Source: CAZAMB01 sp964486335 (GTDB taxonomy: Bacteria; Planctomycetota; Phycisphaerae; UBA1845). Taken from it: a DNA stretch of 64,000 bases. The position numbers were made by a program, and so were the translations under genes. The notes under the pieces are model-generated. The model was not told the origin of the DNA. It searched no databases and saw only the letters and a program-made list of their open reading frames with translations. The stretch's first letter is position 1, and the number at the start of each line of letters is the position of its first letter. This document shows, in pieces, positions 43,001-49,856 of this stretch. The stretch covers positions 1 through 64,000 of the forward strand of contig CAZAMB010000018.1 in assembly GCA_964486335.1 (NCBI GenBank), read 5' to 3'.

Positions 43001-43067
43001 GTGTATCACCGAGAACACCCTACGGAGCGGATTTGTGCCCAACGAGCAACGGACGGAAATTTCGTAG
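40044..43067 (+). CDS. putA: Bifunctional proline dehydrogenase / P5C dehydrogenase (PutA)
   Basis: Oxidises proline to glutamate in two steps, 1007 residues, the length of PutA without DNA-binding or C-terminal extra domains. N-terminal FAD-dependent TIM-barrel proline dehydrogenase: VNLSIKLTGLNPYFDP, NIDMESSKHREITLDLF, RFAIRLVKGAYWDAE, LYGMGDALKS, YCPYGDLMPGMGYLIRRLLENTSN. C-terminal aldehyde dehydrogenase: SPWAFPLAILTGMTTAALAAGNTVVMKPA, FTGSAEVGTSVI, Glu in VEMGGKNAIIVDDDADLD, Cys in GQKCSSCSR, FGPVLAVMR, FGGFRLSGTG. All key residues appear present. It starts 23 bases after the DinB stop and is followed by a 29-residue membrane peptide gene. Confidence 0.95.
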   Translation: MIPKGTSQLFEDRVQRIGREIFELADQAKPRVWQKSWWLEQTTRMLDCDERLRTRAFQFVDCLPGLRAHADIARHLGEYFDPRVVKLPAPAHAWLGEGRLRRFRDDITGRAARMGAMQMAGRFITGFDVPSAIRTIERLRRQSMAFTLDVLGESTTSYAQADRYAEVYADLIKRLPPIAQTWRSIPLLDEDEHGPMPRVNLSIKLTGLNPYFDPIDADRSIAEVCSRLRPLLLSARRAGTLVNIDMESSKHREITLDLFKRLMMEPDLRDWIDVGIVLQAYLKTGEQDLADLLDWAKRRGTRFAIRLVKGAYWDAETANAVRHYAEPPVWTQKWETDACYERMTQTLLANSQLARPCFASHNVRSLAVICARAEQLRLSPKAYELQMLYGMGDALKSAMVGLGRCVRVYCPYGDLMPGMGYLIRRLLENTSNDGFLKQSFGDRVGRARLLAVPSVAKPVSAPPPRRDYVDPAEGESMSDFKNAVNTSFTNAANRQKMIGALSYVRGEVGRTYPLLIDGRSVTTIESFTSHNPSRRSESIGRVALGTTADVDRAVAAARKAFVRWRTTSAVERAELLRKTADRMEMRRFELAATMILEVGKPWREADADVTEAIDHCRYYAEQMERIESRPRLRNIPGEANMLTYSPKGVCGVISPWAFPLAILTGMTTAALAAGNTVVMKPARQASVVAAKFVDLLHDVGFPAGVVNLVSGAGERIGLHIVEHGDVNVVAFTGSAEVGTSVIRAGASVRAGQPFIKKMIVEMGGKNAIIVDDDADLDGAVQAIIESAFAFAGQKCSSCSRVIVVDGAHEDLMSRLCEAAESVPIGPAESPLTIVGPVIDEPAVLRINEYIALGRREGRVACQAKLPSECTDGYFVPPTIIVDPSPDSRIAQEEIFGPVLAVMRAGSFDDAMEIANNTRFALTGGVFSRSPVHIEQARRDFAVGNLYINRRVTGSQVDAQPFGGFRLSGTGVKAGSQDYLLHFMDARCITENTLRSGFVPNEQRTEIS

Positions 43068-43116
43068 TTGGCGATCAGGACGCGTCAATAAGGCACTTAA
43101 AGCACGGAGACTGAGG

Positions 43117-43206
43117 ATGAACACAATCGGATCTTTTCTGAATACCACGTTCGTCAATACGGCCATCATCGCGATCATCCTGGTGTTCCTTGCGAATTTC
43201 TTCTAA
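43117..43206 (+). CDS. 29-residue single-pass membrane peptide
   Basis: Starts MNTIGSFLNTTFVNT and continues with a continuous hydrophobic helix (AIIAIILVFLANFF) up to the stop. GGAG is seven bases before the ATG, and an 11-bp hairpin with a T-rich tail follows at 43243-43280. No charged residue in the helix. It could be a small regulator of a membrane protein or a transport subunit; function unknown. It lies 49 bases after putA and may be its partner. Confidence 0.6.
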   Translation: MNTIGSFLNTTFVNTAIIAIILVFLANFF

Positions 43207-43242
43207 CCGTTGATCGTCTGCTGTACGTTCAGGCGCGTTTTG

Positions 43243-43287
43243 TTGCTCTCTGCTAGAAACCACGCAGAGAGCAATTTATCTTCCTTT
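43243..43287 (+). terminator. Terminator-like hairpin after the 29-residue peptide
   Basis: TTGCTCTCTGC (43243-43253) pairs perfectly with GCAGAGAGCAA (43264-43274); a T-rich stretch TTTATCTTCCTTTT follows. The stem is less GC-rich than usual but the layout fits an intrinsic terminator between putA/peptide and the kinase gene. Confidence 0.6.
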
Positions 43288-43391
43288 TGCCCGGATTTGC
43301 GAGCCGCCGTTTCCGTTTCAATCTGCAATCCAGGTCTTCCAGAGTCCGGACGACGTAGAAGTCGCCGACCGGTCCCTGCGTTGAGCAAGCC

Positions 43392-44873
43392 ATGAAACTC
43401 GCATTCAAGTTCACCGCGTTTTTTCTCCTGGGGATGGGTGCGGTGCTCGCGGTTCATTTTTACCTTCGCGTGCAGCGAGAACTCGCGCTATTCGATGAAG
43501 ATTTTCGAAGCGACCACGAGTCGATGGGGCGCGACCTGGCCGCCGCGGTCTTGCGCATTTGGAAAGTGTCCGGAGAGGCGTCCGCTTTGTCTTTCGTCGA
43601 GGAGGCGAATGCCAGCAAGAGTCAGATCAGTATCCGTTGGATTGGAACGGGGTTGAGCGAGAACTCGAGTGCTCCAACGAATATATCGGCGCGGCAATTG
43701 GCGGTGCTGACCAACGACGGTTCGGTGCTTTCAGAACTCACGGGAACAAACAACAAAAAAGTCCTCCAGACGTATGTGCCGGTGATTGACAACGGGCAGT
43801 GGTTGGGCGCACTGGAGTTAAGCGAATCCTTGGCGGACGCCCAGGAGTACATTCAAACCACGATCATTCGGCAGATCGTCGCCACGACCATCATCGTGGC
43901 CGTGACGGGGTTTATTGCGCTGGTGCTGGGCGTGTGGTTCGTGGGGCGACCGGTGCGATTGCTCGTGGCGCGGGCGCAACGGATCGCGGGGGGGGATTTT
44001 GCAGGCCGCATTGAGCTTCGGCAATCGGACGAGCTTGGCGATCTGGCGGTTGAGATCAACACGATGTCCGAGCAATTGGCTGAGGCGACGCGGCGAATTG
44101 CCGCCGAGACCGCCGCGCGCATCGAGGCCATTGAACAACTGCGGCACGCCGATCGGCTTCGTACCGTCGGCCAACTCACGAGCGGCATCGCCCATGAGCT
44201 GGGTACGCCGCTCAACGTCGTCTGGGCGCGAGCCAAGCTGATCGCGGGCGACGCGAATGCCACGCCGGAAATCTGCAACGGCGCCAAAGTTGTAGTGGAA
44301 CAATCGGCGAGAATGACCAAGATCATCCGCCAGTTACTCGATTTTTCTCGCCCCGCAAGACCGAAAAAGAGTAAGATCAACCTGATCCAGGTGATGCGCC
44401 AAACAGTGAGTCTGCTACGGCCGGCTCTTGAGGGTCGCCGTGTGACTGTTGAGATTAGAGAACCCAGTGCTGAGGTGGAGACCATGGTGGATGTGGACCA
44501 AATGCAGCAAGTCGCGTCAAATCTGATACTCAATGCCTCCCACGCGATGGCCGGCGGCGGAACGGTGACGGTTTCGGTTGGCGAACGGCACGCCCATCCT
44601 CCGGCCGGCGTGAACGGCGATGCAGGCGTTTTCGCATTTTTCAGCGTGCGCGATTCCGGTTGTGGCATCGCCGGTGACGACAGGGCTCGCGTTTTTGAGC
44701 CGTTTTATACGACCAAGGACGTTGGTCAGGGCACCGGTTTGGGATTGTCGATATCGCTGGGCATTGTCAGAGAGCACGGCGGCTGGATCGACGTGGAAAG
44801 TGTCGTTGGAGAGGGATCGTGCTTCACTGTGTATCTGCCGAAGGAGATGCAGTCATGCAAGGACGAGTCCTGA
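43392..44873 (+). CDS. Membrane sensor histidine kinase
   Basis: Two-component kinase of 493 residues. Two membrane segments (about 5-22 and 158-181) bracket a periplasmic sensor of about 135 residues. HAMP linker (about 182-235, RPVRLLVARAQRIAGGDFAGRIEL), coiled helix, HisKA dimer domain with phospho-acceptor His in SGIAHELGTPLNVVWARAK, and HATPase_c with N-box NLILNASHAMAGGG, G1 VRDSGCGIAGDD, F-box VFEPFYTTK, G2 GTGLGLSI. It belongs to the NtrB/ZraS type that pairs with sigma-54 activators, and its end overlaps the activator gene by 19 bases. The signal sensed is unknown. Confidence 0.9.
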   Translation: MKLAFKFTAFFLLGMGAVLAVHFYLRVQRELALFDEDFRSDHESMGRDLAAAVLRIWKVSGEASALSFVEEANASKSQISIRWIGTGLSENSSAPTNISARQLAVLTNDGSVLSELTGTNNKKVLQTYVPVIDNGQWLGALELSESLADAQEYIQTTIIRQIVATTIIVAVTGFIALVLGVWFVGRPVRLLVARAQRIAGGDFAGRIELRQSDELGDLAVEINTMSEQLAEATRRIAAETAARIEAIEQLRHADRLRTVGQLTSGIAHELGTPLNVVWARAKLIAGDANATPEICNGAKVVVEQSARMTKIIRQLLDFSRPARPKKSKINLIQVMRQTVSLLRPALEGRRVTVEIREPSAEVETMVDVDQMQQVASNLILNASHAMAGGGTVTVSVGERHAHPPAGVNGDAGVFAFFSVRDSGCGIAGDDRARVFEPFYTTKDVGQGTGLGLSISLGIVREHGGWIDVESVVGEGSCFTVYLPKEMQSCKDES

Positions 44874-46228
44874 TCGTTGACGACGATCCGGCGATGTGCG
44901 AGGTTCTCGCGGCCGGTCTGGCGGCGCGTGGGTTCGAACCGGAATTCACGACCTCCGCTGATGAGGCGCTGCTGCGTCTAAAAGATCGGGAGTTCGCCGT
45001 CATCGTGACCGATCTTTGCATGCGCGGGATGGGCGGCATTGACCTCTGCGGGCATGTCACGACCAACAATCCGAACATTCCCGTGATTGTGATCACGGCG
45101 TTCGGCAGCCTCGAAACCGCCGTCGCGGCGATTCGCGCGGGCGCCTATGACTTCGTCACGAAGCCGCTCGACACCGACGAATTAGCGCTCATCCTCGAGC
45201 GAGCCATTCAGTACCGCGTGCTTCGCGAAGAAGTGAAACGCCTCCGAGTGGCCCTCGATCAGACCGAGGGTTTTTCATCGCTACTCGGCGAAAGCCCGCA
45301 AATGCGAAAACTTTGCGCTTTCCTGGCGCGGATTTGTGATTCGGAGGCTTCCGTTCTCATTACTGGTGAAACCGGTACGGGAAAGGAAGTCGTCGCGCGT
45401 GCGCTGCACAACGCCAGCCGCCGCTGCGACAGTCCGTTTGTGGCGGTGAACTGTGCGGCCGTACCCGAGACTCTCCTGGAAAGCGAGCTCTTCGGTCACA
45501 CCAAGGGTGCCTATACCGACGCCAAATCTCAACGAAAGGGACTCTTCCTTCAGGCCGACGGCGGAACACTGTTTCTCGACGAGATCGGCACCATGCCGTT
45601 CGCCATCCAACCCAAGCTGCTCCGGGTCCTTCAAGACCGGAAGGTTCGACCCGTGGGGGGCGACACGGAAGCGGCTTTTGACGTCCGCCTCATTTCCGCC
45701 ACGAATCGCGACCTTGAATCCGCCGTCGCCGACGAGATGTTTCGCGAGGATCTTTACTTTCGGATCAACGTCGTGCACGTGGATTTGCCGCCGTTGCGGG
45801 CACGCGGACACGACGTGCTTCTGTTGGCCCAACATTTCATCCGCGAGTTCTCGGGACGCGCCAAGAAGGCCATTGTCGGCCTGTCGACGCCCGTCGCGCA
45901 GAAGTTGCTGGCCTATTCCTGGCCCGGCAATGTCCGCGAGCTTCAAAACTGCATCGAGAGGGCGGTGGCGCTGGCCGATTGCGATCAGATCACGGTCGGC
46001 GACTTGCCGGAAAAGATCCGCGGATACACACCGTCTCATGTCGTCGTCGCGAGCGATGATCCGACGGAGCTCGTGACCATGGAGGAGGTCGAGCGGCGAT
46101 ACGTGCTTCGGGTGCTTGAATCGGTCAACGGCAACAAGACGCTCGCCGCTCGCATCCTGGGTTTCGATCGCAAGACTCTCTATCGAAAGCTTGATGCCTA
46201 CGCGCCGCCAAAGTCTACGTCAGAATGA
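44855..46228 (+). CDS. NtrC-family sigma-54 response regulator
   Basis: Activator of 457 residues: receiver (about 4-118, with D-D at VDDDP, acceptor Asp in VIVTDLCMRG and Lys in FVTKPL), AAA+ domain (about 146-375: Walker A GETGTGKE, Walker B TLFLDEIGTM, R-finger region NRDLESAVADEMFREDLYFRINV), and a Fis-type helix-turn-helix (LVTMEEVERRYVLRVLE...KTLAARILGFDRKTLYRKL). The sigma-54 contact loop reads GAYTDA, a variant of GAFTGA found in some activators. AAGGAG precedes ATG 44855. Two sigma-54-type promoters downstream (46429-46445 and 47474-47489) are its likely targets. Confidence 0.92.
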   Translation: MQGRVLIVDDDPAMCEVLAAGLAARGFEPEFTTSADEALLRLKDREFAVIVTDLCMRGMGGIDLCGHVTTNNPNIPVIVITAFGSLETAVAAIRAGAYDFVTKPLDTDELALILERAIQYRVLREEVKRLRVALDQTEGFSSLLGESPQMRKLCAFLARICDSEASVLITGETGTGKEVVARALHNASRRCDSPFVAVNCAAVPETLLESELFGHTKGAYTDAKSQRKGLFLQADGGTLFLDEIGTMPFAIQPKLLRVLQDRKVRPVGGDTEAAFDVRLISATNRDLESAVADEMFREDLYFRINVVHVDLPPLRARGHDVLLLAQHFIREFSGRAKKAIVGLSTPVAQKLLAYSWPGNVRELQNCIERAVALADCDQITVGDLPEKIRGYTPSHVVVASDDPTELVTMEEVERRYVLRVLESVNGNKTLAARILGFDRKTLYRKLDAYAPPKSTSE

Positions 46229-46653
46229 CGATTCCACGTGTTAGGTGATCATCCTCTGTTCATCCTGAATCGTGGCAAAAAGGCGCGCGGTGGGGTAAAG
46301 CGCCGCGCCGAAGTCTGGTCTGGAAGCGCCCGGAACCGGCTTTGACTTGGAACGACCGAGAATCACCAAAGCTGTTACGTATCAGGCGATTTCCGCAAAT
46401 TCCGTTTGTTTTTTCGATCTCACCGGGTTTGGCACAGGCCTTGCTATTCGCTACTTCGTCACGAAGACTCGTAATGGCGAACCAAGCGAAGACACGAGGC
46501 TGAGAGTTCATGGTACTGCTCGAGACAATCCAATCGGACGGCAATAAGCGGGTAGGCGCCGAATCCGGTGCTGATTGCCGAAGTCTTCTAGGCCATGAAG
46601 AGACTTGGAGAACGCTCGGTCCGCCGCGAGTTGCCGAAGATAGGGCGGCCTGC
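46229..46653. other. Regulatory gap before the stand-alone receiver gene
   Basis: 425 bases. It holds an inverted repeat GGCGCG/CGCGCC (about 46281-46308; with a T-run on the minus strand it could also be a minus-strand terminator), a sigma-54-type promoter at 46429-46445, and a perfect palindrome CTTCGT-C-ACGAAG (46454-46466) exactly at the expected start site. The receiver frame opens at 46510, so translation may start inside this stretch. Confidence 0.5.
46429..46445 (+). promoter_or_regulatory. Sigma-54 (-24/-12) promoter before the receiver gene
   Basis: TTGGCACAGGCCTTGCT has GG (46431-46432) and GC (46443-46444) exactly ten bases apart, and matches the consensus TTGGCAC-N5-TTGCT. The start site would be near 46455. 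The NtrC-type gene just upstream is the obvious activator. Confidence 0.75.
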
Positions 46654-47112
46654 ATGTTGCCCATTCATCAGCGCTTGCCGCGGATTCTGGTGGCCGAGGA
46701 CGACTACGAATTGCGCCGACTTATCGCCGAGGCGCTGCGAGGTATCGGATGCGAAGTGATCGAGGTTCGCGACGGTCTCCAGCTTCGCGATCGGCTGGAA
46801 TACTCCAGGTCCTTTTTTAGGGATCGATATGATTTCGACCTGGTTGTGTCCGATGTGCGCATGCCGGGATTGACCGGGATCGAGGCGTTGGGCGGCCTGG
46901 GATCCTCCGTTCCGGCCCCACTCGTCATCTTGATCACCGCTTTCGGCGATCAAGAAGCCTATCGCCGTGCGGCGCGATTGGGAGCGGCTGCCTTTTTTGA
47001 TAAGCCGCTCGATCTCGATGAACTATGTGACTATGTCCGCGGCATTCTTCCCTTACCGGCCCGAGAGTCCGACCAAGGGGAGGATGTGCGTCTTGAGGAG
47101 GAATCCTCGTAA
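46654..47112 (+). CDS. Stand-alone response-regulator receiver
   Basis: Receiver protein of 152 residues without a DNA-binding domain: RILVAEDDYELRRLIAEALRGIGCEVIEV with the acidic pair, acceptor Asp in LVVSDVRMPGLTGIEAL, Thr in LITAFGDQEAYRRAARLG and Lys in FFDKPLDLDEL. Complete, so phosphorylation is likely. A short acidic tail follows. It could be a phosphate sink or a relay protein for the upstream kinase. ATG 46654 is preferred; the frame is open to an ATG at 46510, which would add 48 residues without a recognised domain. A sigma-54 promoter (46429-46445) precedes it and a strong terminator follows at 47173-47217. Confidence 0.85.
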   Translation: MLPIHQRLPRILVAEDDYELRRLIAEALRGIGCEVIEVRDGLQLRDRLEYSRSFFRDRYDFDLVVSDVRMPGLTGIEALGGLGSSVPAPLVILITAFGDQEAYRRAARLGAAAFFDKPLDLDELCDYVRGILPLPARESDQGEDVRLEEESS

Positions 47113-47172
47113 ACAAACATTGAACGCGCCCGTGCGGCGCTTTCCAGTTTCCTGATCCGACCCTGCCGTAGT

Positions 47173-47217
47173 CGCGAGCCTTTGAACATCACTGTTCGGA
47201 GGCTCGCGGCGTTTTTT
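47173..47217 (+). terminator. Strong intrinsic terminator after the receiver gene
   Basis: CGCGAGCCT (47173-47181) pairs with AGGCTCGCG (47200-47208), with an inner GAACA/TGTTC stem, and TTTTTT follows at 47212-47217. It separates the receiver transcript from the small RNA region. Confidence 0.9.
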
Positions 47218-47473
47218 GAGATTTCTTATTCATTGGCGGCAGCGCCTCGGCCGGACGCGACCTGAGGCATCGGGAGATTGAATGCAACCGCGACGGTGCG
47301 AGGCAACCTGCCTCACTGCCACGGCAAGTAGAATGATGTTGGGGCGATCTGACCCGTGATTCGAATGGTCCGACGATGCACGCAATCTCTTTCGTTGGTG
47401 TCAAACGCCCTGAACAGACTTGAAAACTCGATTGGTGACGAAGTACCGGAATGCGGCCGGTGATCTCGCGTCC

Positions 47474-47489
47474 TGGCACGCGAAGTGCT
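47474..47489 (+). promoter_or_regulatory. Sigma-54 (-24/-12) promoter of the candidate small RNA
   Basis: TGGCACGCGAAGTGCT has GG (47475-47476) and GC (47487-47488) ten bases apart and differs from the consensus TGGCACG-N4-TTGCT at one position. Predicted start near 47500. No open reading frame with a ribosome-binding site follows before the terminator, so the product is probably an RNA. Confidence 0.7.
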
Positions 47490-47499
47490 AATTGTCTGT

Positions 47500-47632
47500 T
47501 GCGAATCGAGCCTTGCGACGGTTGCCGAGTTCGGGATGGTCGCAAAGCGTGAATCGCGTGGCCTCCTTTTCCTATTCCCAAAAACTTGAACGCCGCTTCC
47601 CGGAATCCGTGAAGCGGCGTTTGAGTTTTGAT
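47500..47632 (+). ncRNA. Candidate sigma-54-dependent small RNA
   Basis: Predicted RNA of about 130 bases from the sigma-54 promoter to an intrinsic terminator. The 5' half can fold into a hairpin: TTGCGAC (47513-47519) with GTCGCAA (47539-47545), plus an inner CCGA/TCGG stem. It is followed by an unpaired pyrimidine tract GCCTCCTTTTCC (47551-47562), which is complementary to Shine-Dalgarno sequences, and then the terminator stem. No coding frame with a ribosome-binding site is seen. Position next to a sensor kinase and NtrC-type activator is like Vibrio Qrr RNAs beside luxO. Existence and targets are inferred. Confidence 0.6.
47589..47629 (+). terminator. Intrinsic terminator of the candidate small RNA
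   Basis: AACGCCGCTTC (47589-47599) pairs perfectly with GAAGCGGCGTT (47611-47621); the tail is TGAGTTTTG, a moderate T-run. It lies directly before the cdaA promoter. Confidence 0.8.
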
Positions 47633-47657
47633 TGCGTCTGCGGGCAAGTCCGTTTGT

Positions 47658-47686
47658 TTGCCGTGTCGAGATCTTCAACCTATACT
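47658..47686 (+). promoter_or_regulatory. Sigma-70-type promoter of cdaA
   Basis: TTGCCG (47658-47663), a 17-base spacer and TATACT (47681-47686). The start site would be near 47693, leaving a leader of about 17 bases with AAGAGGA before the TTG at 47710. Confidence 0.65.
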
Positions 47687-47709
47687 GCGGCTGACCGAAA
47701 AAAGAGGAT

Positions 47710-48723
47710 TTGCCGTCCTTTCAAAACGGATCTTACGCCGTGATCGCGCCCGTTCTACCTCAATCCGATCTCCTCCGAGGCATCCGCTTCTTTGTGGAGC
47801 AGGCAGCGGCCCGACCATGGGTGTCGCTGATCGAGTTGTTGCTGATCGGCGGCGTCGTGTACGTCGTGCTTCGGTCCCTGGAAGGGACGCGAGGCGCGAG
47901 ACTGATCCGCATCATCCTGACCGTCCTGGTGTTGAGCTTTTCGGTTGTCTGGCTCTTGACCGAACGATTTCAGCTAGACCGGGTTAACGCCCTCTATCCT
48001 TATTTCATATTGGCGGTTTTCTTCGCGTCCCTCGTCGCGTTTCAGGCCGATTTGCGCCGGGCCATGCTCCGATTGAGCGAGGGACGGTTGTTTCGACGAT
48101 TGCTGGGCGGGTCGTCCGAAGTGATTGATTCCGTCGTCGCGGCCGTCGAGGCTCTTGCTCAAAAGCGGATCGGAGCCCTGATTGCCATGGAGCGAAGCGA
48201 CGAATCAGCGGTCATTGCCGAATCCGGCATTTCGCTGGATGCGGAAGTCAGCGCTGAGCTTTTGGAGACGATTTTCTGGCCCGGTAGCGCGCTGCACGAC
48301 CTAGGCGTGCTGATCAATCAAACGCGGGTTCGCGCGGCCGGCTGCCAGTTTCCGCTGACCGAAGCCCAGGACCTTGAAAAGACGCTGGGCAGCCGTCATC
48401 GCGCCGCGATCGGGATGAGCGAGGAAACCGACGCCGTGGTGGTCATCGTCAGCGAGGAAACGGGTACGATTTCGGTGGCGATCAACGGTCGATTGCGCCG
48501 AGGACTTTCGGCGGACACCCTGCGAGAGTTGCTGGTACGCGAACTGGGAGCGTCCTCGGACGAGAGTTCAACCGAAGAAGTGGATTCAGAGGGTAAATCA
48601 GTCGCGGAAGTCGTGAATCCTCCCGCTCGCCCGACGCTCAGCGCCGCGCACCTGCCCGATGAAAGGCCTGGCGCTCAAGTTCACCAGGAGGGCGCGGTCG
48701 ATGGCGCAGATCAGGCTGCTTAG
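47710..48723 (+). CDS. cdaA: CdaA-like diadenylate cyclase with altered DGA motif
   Basis: Predicted membrane c-di-AMP synthase of 337 residues. Three membrane segments (about 36-55, 64-82, 93-111) precede the DAC domain (about 120-275). RHR motif is intact (GSRHRAAIGMSEETDAVVVIVSEETG), but the DGA motif reads DLG (ALHDLGVLI in place of LHDGAVII): the catalytic Asp is kept while Gly and Ala are swapped. Activity is therefore uncertain. An acidic, Pro-rich tail follows. TTG 47710 is used because AAGAGG is next to it and the promoter fits; GTG 47740 is the alternative. It overlaps or abuts the cdaR-like gene, the usual partner order. Confidence 0.82.
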   Translation: MPSFQNGSYAVIAPVLPQSDLLRGIRFFVEQAAARPWVSLIELLLIGGVVYVVLRSLEGTRGARLIRIILTVLVLSFSVVWLLTERFQLDRVNALYPYFILAVFFASLVAFQADLRRAMLRLSEGRLFRRLLGGSSEVIDSVVAAVEALAQKRIGALIAMERSDESAVIAESGISLDAEVSAELLETIFWPGSALHDLGVLINQTRVRAAGCQFPLTEAQDLEKTLGSRHRAAIGMSEETDAVVVIVSEETGTISVAINGRLRRGLSADTLRELLVRELGASSDESSTEEVDSEGKSVAEVVNPPARPTLSAAHLPDERPGAQVHQEGAVDGADQAA

Positions 48724-49726
48724 CTCGACTTTGATTCTGACACTGCTGATCTGGGCCAGCGCGGACAGCCTCGTCACCGAGGAGGCGACGCTGACTGTCG
48801 GCGTGCAATTGGTTCCGTCGTCCCAATCCCAGGGAATGTTGGTCCGGCTCGAGGGAAATGCGGATGCCGTCGAGGTGAAGGTGTCCGGTCCGCGCCGTTC
48901 GATCGAGGCACTTCAGGCCAAGGGAACGCGACGCATTCGGATTCCGGTTGCCGAGCGGCCGACCGGCAGCTCGCTCATCATTCTCGATCGATTATCGATA
49001 CAGGCGGCGCTCGCCGCATTGTCGCGGGAATTCGAGCGATTTGCCGTGGTGGCGGTTCAACCGGATTCTCTGCCGGTGTTCGTGGATCATCTGGTGAATC
49101 GCGACGTGGAAGTGACATTGAAACGATTGAAAATGGCCTATGACGTCGAGCCGCAATTGCAGTCAACTCGACTGAGGGTCCGGATGAGAGAGAGCGCGCT
49201 CAGTTCATCCGAGGGACAAGCGCCGTCGACGATGGACCTTTCCTCGGACTTCGAGCGATTGTTGCGCGATCAGCCAGTGGGCAAACCGTTAACAGTCTCG
49301 GTCGTGATTGATCAGCGACCTTTTGGACCCGATGCGGAAATCGTACCGCCCTCCGTGGATGTGGTCGCGACGGTGAAGAGTCGGCGTACCACCGAGAGCA
49401 TTCCGACCGTTCCGGTGTTGATCGCGATCAGTTTCTCCAACTTGCAGAGGCCGTTCAGCGCAGTTACGCGCGATGGGAATCACCTCTCCTTGGTCACGCA
49501 GACCATCACGGTGACCGGTTCCCCAGAGGACGTGGCTCGGCTAGTCCGCGGTGAAACCCGCGCGTTCGGGTTGATTCAACTCAAGGAAGACGATTTTGAG
49601 CAAATGGGAGTTTTCAAGTTGCTGACACCCGAATACCACCTTCCCAAGGGTGTCGAAATGACCGAGGTTCCTCCGCCAATTGAATTCAAACTTGTGAACG
49701 TAACTGACGGAAACTTAGGAGGTTAG
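48701..49726 (+). CDS. cdaR: YbbR-domain protein (CdaR-like)
   Basis: Predicted CdaA regulator of 341 residues: one N-terminal membrane segment (about 8-22, STLILTLLIWASADS) and extracytoplasmic YbbR-like beta repeats (VGVQLVPSSQSQGMLVRLEGNADAVEVKVSGP is the first, about residues 32-63, described as separate strands; others follow near 110 and 225). CdaR binds and tunes CdaA in other bacteria. ATG 48701 is chosen because AGGAGG lies nine bases upstream; ATG 48659 would add 14 residues. It overlaps the end of the cdaA-like gene, so the two are coupled. Confidence 0.75.
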   Translation: MAQIRLLSSTLILTLLIWASADSLVTEEATLTVGVQLVPSSQSQGMLVRLEGNADAVEVKVSGPRRSIEALQAKGTRRIRIPVAERPTGSSLIILDRLSIQAALAALSREFERFAVVAVQPDSLPVFVDHLVNRDVEVTLKRLKMAYDVEPQLQSTRLRVRMRESALSSSEGQAPSTMDLSSDFERLLRDQPVGKPLTVSVVIDQRPFGPDAEIVPPSVDVVATVKSRRTTESIPTVPVLIAISFSNLQRPFSAVTRDGNHLSLVTQTITVTGSPEDVARLVRGETRAFGLIQLKEDDFEQMGVFKLLTPEYHLPKGVEMTEVPPPIEFKLVNVTDGNLGG

Positions 49727-49822
49727 GATTCATGGGTTCGATCGCTTCTTTCCATCGCCGAATCTGAATCGCTGACGGAATCGATTGTGGCCGTTTTTCG
49801 TTTTCTTCTGGGCTTGTGCCCC

Positions 49823-49850
49823 TTGACGCGTCGGGATCCAATGGTACGAT
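49823..49850 (+). promoter_or_regulatory. Sigma-70-type promoter of the 5S rRNA gene
   Basis: TTGACG (49823-49828), a 16-base spacer, TACGAT (49845-49850). The predicted start at 49857 coincides with the 5' end of the rRNA. Confidence 0.7.
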
Positions 49851-49856
49851 TGTCTT

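Larger units (their letters stand above)
47113..47709. other. Gap holding a terminator, a sigma-54 promoter and a small RNA
   Basis: 597 bases without a protein gene. In order: terminator of the receiver gene (47173-47217); a 6-bp inverted repeat GAGGCA-ACC-TGCCTC (47300-47314), a possible activator site about 160 bases before the promoter; a sigma-54-type promoter (47474-47489); the candidate small RNA (about 47500-47632); and the sigma-70 promoter of the cdaA-like gene (47658-47686). Confidence 0.65.

Noticed and set aside
46347..46547. 66-codon plus-strand open frame before the receiver gene
   Set aside because: It spans the sigma-54 promoter, has no ribosome-binding site and no recognisable sequence.
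47189..47647. 152-codon minus-strand open frame
   Set aside because: It covers two terminators, a sigma-54 promoter and the candidate RNA, has no ribosome-binding site, and has no domain.
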